From assembly GCF_001039355.2 (NCBI RefSeq), contig NW_019775690.1, positions 172,156 through 196,320 of the forward strand: a stretch of 24,165 bases of DNA. The letters run 5' to 3'. The position numbers and the translations under genes were made by a program. Source of the stretch: Lingula anatina. Taxonomy: Eukaryota > Brachiopoda > Lingulata > Lingulida > Lingulidae. This document shows, one piece after another, positions 10,406-22,400 of the stretch. The notes below the pieces were generated by a model. That model was not told where the DNA came from. It searched no databases and worked only from the letters and a program-made list of their open reading frames with translations. The number at the start of each line of letters is the position of its first letter. Position 1 is the first letter of the stretch.

Positions 10406-10863
10406 TATCACTATGGCTTTTGCTATAATAATATAGTGCTATATATATCACACATCCTGTGCTTCACCCCTATTTTACTCATAGCACACTGATCATCATT
10501 GATTTGCGTGATCATCTCCCACAAATAAGCTAACTAATTTAATAGCAATGAACAAAAAAGATTATATAATAATTTTCTAATAGCTGTTGGTTCTAATATG
10601 CAGAAATTATGCATATCTTTCAAATTTTTGGAACAATGAAATTAATAGAATAAAAGCTGGAATTTTTATCGTCATTTATAGCAAAATGCATGATCACCAC
10701 TCTCCATGGTCTCATTACGGCATCATTTGGTAAAGTATTCTTTCATGAAGACATTTTGTGCCAGATTTCCACATAATATGTTTGTAATATCTGCCCTCTT
10801 CCAGTTGCTCATTCAGTCCTATTGCATCTTGATGCTACAACATTGTGACTGGGGCTGGGTACC

Positions 10864-13417
10864 TCACACTGGGGCTGCCCTTGGCTCTATAAGGATTTCA
10901 TTAACTCCCACATACTCTGGCTGGGACACAGCATACAGCACGGCACGGCCTATGTCTTCTGGTTCCAGGATCTTATGGCTGCTGCTCCCGTCAAACTGCT
11001 CTTTGGCCTGAAAAATATATTGTTATACATATTTTACTGAGCTGTATTCAACTTTCCATAAAACATATATTCTAAGTTTTTCAGCTTGTGTTTGATAATT
11101 TTTATATATGATCCAACTATAAGCTATAAAATTTTTTTTATCATACACTACAAGTCCTACATAACAAGACATAGCAGGTGTGCCCGCACGCACACGCACA
11201 GTGCCGTAAACTCTATGCATGACACAAATTCTATAATTTTTTTTTTCTTTTTGTTTTCTTCACCTTGATCTTATTTTTATCTTATACATAAAGCACTGAG
11301 ATAAATGTGGGGTGCAGTTTTAATGAACCGTTAATTATTATTTTTTCTTTTTTATAATTGTTATTGATTATTTTCTTCTTCTTATAATTATTATTTTTAT
11401 TAACATTATAATTATCATTATTATTTTCTTCTTCTTCTAAGAATATTATTTTTCATTAACATTTTCATTATCATCATCATCATCATTACAATTACAATAA
11501 GAAGAAGAAGAAGACTTTTATGGCTGTTCCCTTTACCTCAGTGTCTGTGGTATGTCCCAGTAGCTCTGTCCTGACATCTCCAGGCTGGACACAGGTCACT
11601 CGGACGCCAGCGTCACAGACCTCCTGTCTCAGAGCCTGAGACATCCCCTCTATGAAGAACTTGGTACCAGAATACACTGCCAGGCCTGGGAAACCCTGAT
11701 ATAAAGCATATGATATATGTTACATTTAATGTACATTTTATATTGAAAATAGAACCCCAAAATATCAGAAAAACAAGACCAGGCCTGGGGAACCTGATAA
11801 GTGTAACATTATATAAATCTTGTTACATCTAATGTACATTTTATACTGCAAATGAAAACCCAAATTATCAGAATGCACTGCTAAAGAAGAAAAGCTCTGT
11901 TTAATATCACATTACATAATGAACATTTTATATTTCCTTAATTTCAAAATAAACAGCCACACCTGGGAAATTCTGTTTGTGATATATACATTACATATAC
12001 ATTATTAGTTTGTTACACTTTATGTACATTTTATATTATTTACAATGGACACCTTCTCTGATACCTAGCCATTGTTTCAGAGTGAAATGCAAACCTAAGG
12101 CAGACATGATGAATCACTGAGAGTAAACCATACACCACATTCACTAATATCCATACCTTTCTGCCTGCATCTGAAGACATGTTGACAATATGGCCAGCTT
12201 TCCTCTCCAGCATCCCACTTAACACAGCACCTATGCAGTTGGTGACACCCTGGAACAGAAACACTTCTTTACTAAAGTGAACACTGGCTGCACATCAAAT
12301 ACTATTTGATATGAACAACTACTCATCAGTAAGTACTAATGTATGACCCTATGACACTCAGGGTACCTCTGTTATAATTTTTTTTCACTCCCAGATTTTA
12401 TGGAAAGGATAAGGTGCTATCAGCAATATAAGCTGTGACATTCAGAATACTTAAGCGATATAAACACTAATAGAAATGAACATCTGTTCATTAGTAAGCA
12501 CTTCTTTATGACCCTACAACACTCAGAGTAACTCTGTTATAGAATGTATTTCAGTCCCAGATTTCATACAAAGGACAAGGTGCTATCAGCAATATTTGCT
12601 GTGACATACAGGGTGTCAGCCTGTGCATGTACCTACCTTACAATTGAGATCAATCTGTCTCTCCCATTCTTCCTCATGTAAATTCTTCATAAGAGTATAG
12701 TACATCACTCCTGCATTGTTCACCAAAATATCCACGGGACCCAGGGTGCATTCTGCATGCTGCACAAGTTCTTTTACCTGGGGTGATTCAAAAACAAGTT
12801 TGAATAGATGGTTCAAAAATAAATAAATAAAATAAAATATAAAAATTGCACAATAAAAAGCTCTCAATGATCTTCATCTTATTTCTGGTAGATTAATCTT
12901 TATAACTTTCCTCATAAGTGCTGAAAAAAATGTTTAATTAAAATAAATCAAATTAATAGAAATAAATTATTTGTCTAATTAATTTAAATACTGAAGCAAG
13001 AAAGGAAAGCTTTTTTCAACCATACCCTTGATGAAACTACTGAACAATTATCCACATTATTGATATGAATTCTATGACTTAAAGGAGTTATGTACTTTTG
13101 AAAAGAAATGGTTAATCAAGAACAGATATTTGGTCATCATGCATACATCATCATAATATACATTAGCTTGTGTATGCAGAATTATTACAGTAGTGGGAAA
13201 TTCTTTACCTCTTCACGGACTGTGACATCACATTTGACTGTTATTGCTACTCCTCCTTCTTCACCAATCTTTTCTTGCAGCTCTTTCAGTTTATCAACTC
13301 TCCTGGCTGCCACAGCAACTGCAGCCCCTGCACCAGCCAGGTGACGGGCAATGGCTGCTCCTATACCACTGGATGCTCCCGTGACTATGGCAACCTTCCC
13401 GGCCAAAGGTTTATCAC
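10864..13417 (-). CDS. Exons for the second reductase, a classical SDR (R2)
   Basis: Exons: 13209-13417, 12637-12777, 12157-12249, 11537-11695 and 10864-11007; all internal junctions are phase 0. Motifs are complete: TGASSGIG (visible residues 774-781), AARR after the second strand (suits NADPH), NNAG (851-854), catalytic Ser904 in NMSSDAG, and Tyr917 with Lys921 in [13 protein letters not shown] follows, and the protein ends ...EPRAAPV. The length of about 247 residues fits a whole SDR domain close to the YdfG/DHRS11 type. The first exon has a strong acceptor (CTGTTATTCACAG) and completes a Ser codon with the R1 donor. An ATG at 13431-13433 would give a separate start ([12 protein letters not shown]), but it lies within the acceptor tract and has a poor start context. 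It should reduce the aldehyde released by R1. Confidence 0.9.
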
Positions 13418-14200
13418 CTGTGAATAACAGCATAGGTGTTCAAAGTTGAGATAATCATACTAGTAGCTAATCCTTATACAAACAAAAAAATATTTGAAAT
13501 TCATATCACTATCTATGGAATATAGGTTACTTACACTTACTATTATAAGGACTGTGTACATGGGAGATGTTTTGGAAAATAGGCTACTTTTTACTACTGT
13601 GTCTAAAAATCAATTTTAAATACAATCAGAAGTCCATACAAGGCTTTCTTTTAAGCCTGAATGGGAAAACAAAATTGCCATCCTTTTCAATGTCTTTCAT
13701 ATGAACTGCAGATTAAGCTAGAGGATTATAGTCTTCATCTTATGGTATTTAGCAAAATGTGCACATTACCAGTTATTCACTGTCACCCTTCTAGGTTCGC
13801 ATAAAAGGCTACATATATGTATAGGAGTTTAAACTAAGTATGAAAATAATAATTATAATGAATGTATAAAAATTATAATTAAAAAATGTGATACAGCAAA
13901 CTGTGAACATCGCACACCTACTGAAGACTCAGACTGTGCTGCCATCTGTGGAGTGAATTTGAAAACTCAGCTGACTGGTTGCAATGTATACCCTCTATGG
14001 CTTATTTTCTGTCTCACTTGAAATGTTTTGGACACAAAAAGGGCAACAAATTTGTACTGATATCATTTTAAGGCCCAAGACAATACATCCTCTCGAACTG
14101 TGATTTGTAGAGCTCAAAATATAGTTCAACATACAAGTGAAATTGAGGCAAACCGTCTGAAAATGTCTAGTACTTGCTGTAGTAGTACTTGTAAATCTAT

Positions 14201-14233
<33 letters not shown>

Positions 14234-14836
14234 GGGGGGGGGGAAGTATGGTAAATATATTTCACTTCAGTAACATCCTTTTATGTCCCCACATGGTAGA
14301 CCCCCTTCCCCACATCTTTACATGTACATCTCCTACCATCACTCCCCCACATCTTCTCTCCAAACTTGTAAGAATGTGGCATACACTGTATAAAGCATCA
14401 TTTTTCTAAAACCTAACTGTTAATACCTTAGCCCCAAAAAATGATGCTGAGAATACCAATGCAAGTTTTGCCTACGAGGAGGAAATGCAGCAGGGAAGAA
14501 ACAATGCCAGTGAGTTCATGGATGCAAGGACATAAAGAAATGACCCCCTCATGTTTGACTTACTCAGTGTTTTTCTCCTAGGTTTAGGTATGACACCTTG
14601 CACTATCAGAGCTCTGAAGTATGTGTTGAGCAGGGTGGAGTCTGTGTATGGAAATGAGAGGCCAAGAGTCTTCATTACCACTTGGAAGTTGTCATTTCTG
14701 TAGGTGCTAAGGTTGGAGAAAAAACTGCTGTCCCTAAAACATGATTTATATAAGATTATTTAACATGACAAAGGTATAGGTGTACCTGGTGTGCAATATA
14801 ATTGCACTGCAATGGCATAAAAGTGTTTCTAGGATT

Positions 14837-14881
<45 letters not shown>

Positions 14882-17800
14882 CATACACTTATCGATGCAC
14901 ACACACACACAAACACAAACAGATTAACAAATAGACAGACATGTGTTTTCTACCAATTTTTGGAGTTAAACTATATCTTTCAAAAAACGGTCTTATGTAA
15001 GTATACTACCAAATTCCAAGACTGGAAAGACTATATGATGCCGGAAAGAATTAAGCCAAACAATTTTTTCCATTTAAATGTTACCATTACTTTCCAAAAT
15101 CTCCAGTTTATTAATTAGCACAGAAAAATTGCTACAATAGCAAGTATTCCTGTACTTACATGACCATGTTGTCTAGTAACCTGACAAGCAGACCATCCCC
15201 TTTCTTCTGGTGTGCAGACTTCACCCTGTAAGCAGTACACATATAAAAGTAAACACCATTACTGTTACATCACTTATATTACCTGCCAACTGAACACATT
15301 TTGACAGACCAATAACCAAGATAAATGACTTATGAGTAATGACCCAATGATGATCCTATTTATTCATTCTTATAACAACATTTTTAGAACTACACTTCAA
15401 AGTTTTGGTAAGAGGCAAAAGGTTTTTTTTTGCTGCTCCCAATATTTATAAATAACAGGCTGTCTGAACAATTCTTCACAGAACATAAATAAGGCTTTCC
15501 TAGTTTTGCAGCTTGGAAAAGAATCTAGTTAAAAGTGTTCTACCTACCGTTTGACCCAATCCTCATAGCTGACAATCTTCACAGCATAACCATGCGCCAT
15601 CAGCCACTCAAACAACCACCTGGAAATAACAAGTACACTTACTTCACTCTAAAATCTTATAAAATCAGCCATTTAAAAAATATTGCTACAGTGCAAAATT
15701 TTGTCAAATGTGGGTCCCAAATCTTCTTACTAGATGGTACAAAAATTTAAAAAAATTTAAACTGAAAGGAAAGCGACCATTATATTTCATTTACCTTGAA
15801 TCCATGGGTTTTGTGTTCACTAAGTGGAAAACTTTCCCCATAGACAACATGATATCCTGAGTCATCTGCACAATGGTACTGCTCACAAAGTCCACGGGCG
15901 TCATTTCCACCTTCCAGTTGACATCTGGCGCCAACTTCAGTTCAATGCATGACTTGATCATCAACAGGTTGAAATCTTGAGCATTCCAGTAGCCATATTT
16001 GCTGTCTCCAGACAAATTTCCTACCAAAATGTTCAATATTATTGTATTATTTTAAAAATACACTACACATAAGTTGCTCAGGAGATAAATTGGACATGCT
16101 CTACTACCCATTTACGAGCAGACATCTTTCTTCCTTATACTTACCCAGCCTATAGAGGGCGACAGACAAGCTTCTGCTCCGTGCCTTCAGGATCAACTCT
16201 TATAGCTGTCGTTCATATACAAGTAGCCTTCTTTCTCACTCGTACTTACCCAGCCTATAGATGGCGACAGGCAAACCTCTGCTCCGTGCCTTCAGGACCA
16301 ACTGTTCAGCCACCCACTTGCTCTGAGAGTAACCATCAGCCAGGTTATCACAGTGCTTGGTCATATCATCCTCCTCAGAGCAGTCCTTTAATCCATGGGG
16401 AAACACACCATCAGTGCTGGAACAGTGCATCAAGCCATAACTTTTTTATCTATGATCTAGATAGGTCTGTATATTGGTCAGGGTTTCTGTTACTTCAGCT
16501 TAAGGTACATCTGTATGTGTATTTTGTGATACAGTTATACATGTACATTACCCATTTTCCAACAAAGAGAGGGCCTCTTTTTCTATTCAGTAATGAGTCC
16601 ATAGTGACAATACAGTTCATTAGTTGGCTATCCTTACTCTCTGGTTAGTAATCTTGGTATAAATTAATCAAATAAACAAATAGATGTGTGTTAGTACCTG
16701 ATATAATGCAGTGGTTTTATTTTACTGCTGCATGCAAACAAGATGATGTTCTCAGTCCCCAGGACATTAGGGCCTTGCAATGCCTGGACAGAGGAGAAAG
16801 TGACTGGATTAAAACTGGTTAGTTATTTAGTGAAAATGTATACACAAGGAATCCACACTGACCTTTCTCTGTCATGAAATAATTAATAATTTCTTTCTTT
16901 CCTTTCTCTTCCCTTTTTTTTTTTTTGAAAAAAAAAAGATAAATTAATGTTTGTGTCAATTTTAACCCCCCCCCCCAATAAGATATATACTGAATAAAAA
17001 TAAGAAAAACAATAAAAATAGTAGTAAAACAATAATAAATAGTAATGGATAGAGAAAGCCCAGATGAATATCTTAGTATACTGCTTGAACATGCAGAACG
17101 TAGTCCTCTACATATACAATATTAATGTGTGTGCACTCAGTTAGTAATGCTGATTATTACAAATTTATATATTAAAATAATTAAATATTAATATTTAAAA
17201 TAATTTATCAAACATGCTGCTGTGTTTGAAATCTTCTATATAACTTGTTAGATAAACTTCATTCAAAAGGAACAGTTAGTGCTTTTGAATTAGTAGCAAT
17301 AAAAAGATATAGGAAATAAAAGAAAAGACAAATCAAGTGCACTTAAATATTGTCATCACTTATTTTATAAGTCTTTAAAATATTTGAAATGTGTGATGAA
17401 ATCCATTAGTCTATAATTATAATAAATTAATAAAGCCTTGAACTTTAAATTTTAAGCCTGTTTTTAAAAATATATTTCAATGATGTCAATCAAATGACAT
17501 GGCATGTGTGCTTTTGTTCATTACTTAATTACTGTACAGGTCATAAAAAGTTAGACTCATTTTCATTCAATAGATCTTAAAAGCCCTACAAACATTAACA
17601 TTATCTATTTCTTATCATAAACTGTCTTTATCACTGCACAAGATATGTAACTCAAGACACGTAACTGTCAGTTTTAACAAACAGATAAGTGATATTGATA
17701 GGCATAGACAATAGCAGGCTCACACTACATAATAAAAATGCAAAACTAGAAAAGAGTTAGTTCATTTAGTATAAAGGCAAGTAAGGTTCATAGTTTTAGA

Positions 17801-18428
17801 CATTATTGTCTAAATGTAATATATATAAGACTGTGTGCCTGGTTCTAGGTAGCTTCTCACATGATGCTATTTGTTACATATAGTATATATCTTAGTTGAT
17901 GTGTCTGTTTATTTGCAGGAATGTGTGAATTATGTAGGCTTTGACTGCTTTTAGGCAGAAGTGTGTTAGAGCCATAAGAGATCGAGGCCTGGCATATAAT
18001 TCAAGGGCACTCGCATGCATTCTCCAACTGTACCAAGCAAGCTGATATTCTGACTGCCATCTATACAGTACAGACAGGAGCCCAATACACCTTACCTTAT
18101 GTAGTGCAAAGGTTTAATTTTGCATTTACAAGCAAACATGATAACATTCTGAGTTCCTAAAGTATTGGGTCCATGGAGTGCCTGGGTCATACAGGAAATA
18201 AATACCAATCATAGCACACTGTCATTTTATGAGTTATACAACAAAATCCCATCATAAAATGCCAATTAAAAGCCTATTTCACATTTCAAAACTAATAACA
18301 TCAATGATTAAAACCTTGCAATGCAAATGAAATGTGCAAAGAAGCAACAAAAACACCAATCTGTAATCACCATAGTGATAATAAATTGATCGCCTTTCTT
18401 TGATTTCTAACTCTCTCTCTCTATCTAA

Positions 18429-18492
<64 letters not shown>

Positions 18493-19437
18493 TTCACCTA
18501 CCTGATATGGGTAGATAAGGTTGACATAAGCAGCAGCATGGATCACAGTGTCAATCTCAGTCGTGAAATGGTGGTAGTCTTCATCAGACATCCCCAGATT
18601 TACCAGAGTAATGTCACCTTATCAAAAAATATTAGTAAATACATTTAGTAAAGGGGTAAGAGTTAACAGGGTTACATAAAGCTTTCTTTCTGTTTAGTTT
18701 CAATCAGCATATCTGCATGTCAAGCTAATTAATAATGATGATCTGAGGCTGTGTAGTGAGGGTGGAAATGCGGGGTCCAGGGGCACACCCTTAATGAATC
18801 TCCCTGTGTATATTATATACATATAAATAATTACATAATTCTAACCTTCAACAGTGGTAACCCTATAATCCACCTCCTTGGCACAAATCTCCTGTTCCTC
18901 GGTCAAATCTTTCCTCGGAGATGGCAAGATGCCATATTGCTGCAGTGTCTCCTTCAATCTCTGAAGACCTGATTTCTCGGGGAGGGCTCGCACCACACAG
19001 TAGACATGAGTCTGAGGAAAGAGCGTATTTGATAGAAAAGGGTAGGATTTATTAATGCTCACAACAAGGATTAAAATGTAAGCCCCCCCCCCCCCCCCCC
19101 CACCAGTTCATAGTATTTGTTATAATTATGCACCAGCAAAATGTATATTGCGCAGTGTAGAACAGTGCCGTGATATGAAATACTATGATATGAAAATCTA
19201 CTCACCCCTGTGTTAAGTAATAAATCTCTCAGTAAGAAAGCACCCAGGAAGCCCGTGGCACCTGTCAGAAGCACCCTGCCTCTGTACCACTTGTTTTTAT
19301 TACTGTACTGCACTGACCTCCAGAAAGAGCGCAGTTCTATGTCCATGCTACATGAGAAGAAAAAACTTCAATCAAATGCAATGTCTGTCTGAATGTACTA
19401 GTAATACACTGGCTTTTAAAATAATATTAGCCAATAA

Positions 19438-19470
<33 letters not shown>

Positions 19471-22400
19471 CAGTATCAATGAAATCAGATTTGGTGTGTT
19501 TACTGAGATCATACAGCATGTGGATATATGTGGCTGTTCTTCCTACCACATTTAATTGTGAGCAGACATTAACACAATCATCTCAGCAACCAGGGTCTCA
19601 GCTATCACATTCATATGCTTCCATATGTATACATTTTAAAACCTGCAATTATCAGGCTGACACACTTTTTATAATCACGCAAACCAAAACCATCAATGTA
19701 AACAATACACCTTCCAAGGCTGTGGACCCCCAAAAAACCAAACAGGAATTCTAAACAGGCCTGAAGTAAAAGATAACAATTAACATATGAAGTAAATGAT
19801 AACCAATTAAGTACTTGAGGCAGCTTGTACCAATCTTTTCACCAACCTGACAGCTCCTTGGTTGTGCATCTCAACCTCTTTCCTAAGGTCTAACTCTGGT
19901 GACAGTCTGGCCAGTGTAGTGTCACCCGTCCCCGACTGCCTCTCTATCAGCTTGGCCATCATGGATACCGTGGAATGGATGAACAAGTCACGGACTGTCA
20001 GCTCTGTCTTGAATTGCTCCTTCACTCTGTTCAGCAGCTTTGTGGCAAGAAGGGAATGGCTGGAAACGTTTGTCAAAACAGTATCATTTTAGAGTATTCA
20101 GACTTCAACTAATTCTCGCTGACTGTCTTTGCCCTATTTTTCATGATAAATAATGTTCTTTTGAAATTTCAGTCGACACTTCAGAGCACCACTTCCTACC
20201 AAAGTGTCCCCTTATAAAAAGAAGCGAATTATATATTTCTTTCGATTAACCACAATGAACATCTTGAATACCAGACAGAAATAAATAAATATTCTGATTC
20301 TTGGTATTTCCTAAAAAAAAAAAAACTACAAAGTTATAAATTAAGTGGCTTTCATAAGAAACTATGTAAGCTGTAAAATAGTGAGGATTTTTATGTAAAA
20401 AGAGTTTGAGAATGAAATCAAATGGGTTATGATTCGACCTACATGAAGCATTTTACCCAGGCACAAAGACAGATTACAACAGATAACAAAATTCCCCTAT
20501 TTGATTTTATTTTGTTCTCCATCCCCTTTTCAATTCCCTTCTCTTCTTGACCCCTCCCCCCTCCCTGTCCATCTATGATATTATCAACATACATATAGAA
20601 GGTATATATAATGTATATCCTACTCACCCTCCTAGATCAAAGAAACTCTCCTGTACATCAATAGATTTGTGCTGCAAGACCTCCGCCCAGACCAGGGCCA
20701 GCTGCTTCTCTACCTCGGTGGTGGGTGCCCCCTCCTGGTCCGTCTCTTCATCCTCCTTCACAGGAGGGAGGGCCTTCTTGTCAAACTTGCCAGACGAAGC
20801 TAAGATGGGGATCCTTATAGAAATAGACTTTGTGTGTGTACAAGAAATCAGACTTAGTTGTGAGTTTTTGAGAAGTACTGACCTGATACATCATACTGAT
20901 CTTGTTATTTTAATATTATCGGTAACCTAACATCCAGTGAAATATATTTGTTCTATAAATTGAACAATTTAATACTACAAATTTTAATTTATAAATTCAA
21001 AAACAGACCTTCCATATAAATAAATAAATAAATATCATTAAATAAAATTGAATTAAATTTAAAAAGTAACCAATAACAACACATACTCCTTCAGCAGTAC
21101 AAAATAGGATGGAATCATGTAAAAGGGCAGTCTTCTCTTAAGTGCAGCTCTGATTTCTTTCTTGGTGGTCTGTCCCTCAGGTACAATGTAGGCCACCAGG
21201 TACTTGTCCTCCCCCTCTTCTCCCTTCACTATCACCACTGCAGCATTCACAGTGGGCAGGTCCAAAATGGCTGCCTCCACGGCCTAAAAATAAATAAATA
21301 AATGAACTTAACTTTTATTTGCTTCAGACTTTTTCACTGGAACTTCCTTCTGAAGGAAGAACTTTTTCCATTTCCCAATTCTGTAATTTTTAAATTTAAA
21401 AATCTATTTCGGTAGGATTAATTTGGTATTAGGTCCATATGTAAAATTACAAAAATAGCTGCATGTCCAACCAAAAGATATAATTCACTCATGATCTAAA
21501 TCCTAACCTGTATTTCAATAGAATACCCTCGTATCTTCACCATGGAGTCACAGCGACCACAGATCTCAAAACTGCCATCCGAGAGCATGTAACCCCAGTC
21601 TCCAGTCTTGTATAGCCTGGCGCCCACCTCACTGGACACTGCACCTGGACTCTGGACGAAACGCTCAGAGTTCAGCTCTGGTCTGTTCAGGTAACCAAGA
21701 GCTAAGGTGGGCCCTCCAACATAGATCTGTTTGATGTCAAAATATTAAGTGTCACGGATAAATGAATGAACAAATAAATGAGTAAGTATATTAATTGGCC
21801 ATCTACTAATTCTGAAGATGTTTAAATTTTGTTCTGTTTAACAAGGCCATTTGTTGGCTTTTTCACCCATTACGTCAAATCAAATAATAATAATAAGCAT
21901 TAAAATGAAGCATAAAAAGAGGATTTGGGGCTGTGATCAACACTACAACAGAAACATGATGATTCATGCACACACATGTATGAGTGCATTCACAGACACA
22001 CACACACACACGTGCGTGCGCAACCACGTACCTCCCCAGGCACCCCCACTGGCTGGGGCTTCATCTGGTCATCTAAAATGACCACTTTAACCCCTGGGAG
22101 TAACTTTCCCACTGGACAGAATTTGCGACCTTCAAGCTGGTGGAAGAAAAATGTTATGCCTAAGTAAGCTGAGGAGCATCGGCTAGAATGATGAAACTGC
22201 TGAAAATACTCATGAGTTTCTACCAACACAGTGACTTATTCAAATATTTCAAATTTTTAATTTATGTTACTAAAAAAATCAAAATCTTTGATGTGGAATC
22301 AAATCAACTTTAAAACCTATTAAATTGCCCTTTTCATATACAGTAGTATTAATACAAGATATATTTATAGTGAATGAAAGGAATAAATTCAAACAAATCT

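Larger units (their letters stand above)
8067..10863. other. Intergenic region between the GPCR and the A-T-R-R gene
   Basis: Apart from the GPCR promoter candidate and the minisatellite at 9094-9366, I see no gene, RNA gene or mobile element. Open frames such as 9351-9572 and 8434-8640 are short and without motifs. The 3' UTR of the large minus-strand gene should occupy the right end. Confidence 0.5.

Noticed and set aside
11492-11520. GAAGAAGAAG run read as coding extension of the SDR exon
   Set aside because: The exon has a clear donor at 11537 (GAG|GTAAAG), and the next exon starts in phase at 11007; the run is an intronic simple repeat.
13185-13433. Independent SDR gene starting at ATG 13431-13433
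   Set aside because: The ATG lies inside the splice-acceptor tract, has a poor context, and the phase-matched R1 donor at 14564 gives a better model. Kept as the main alternative.
16784-18095. A third copy of the alternative R1 exon
   Set aside because: I scanned the intron for the NxLGTxN and KIKPLHY coding patterns and found none.
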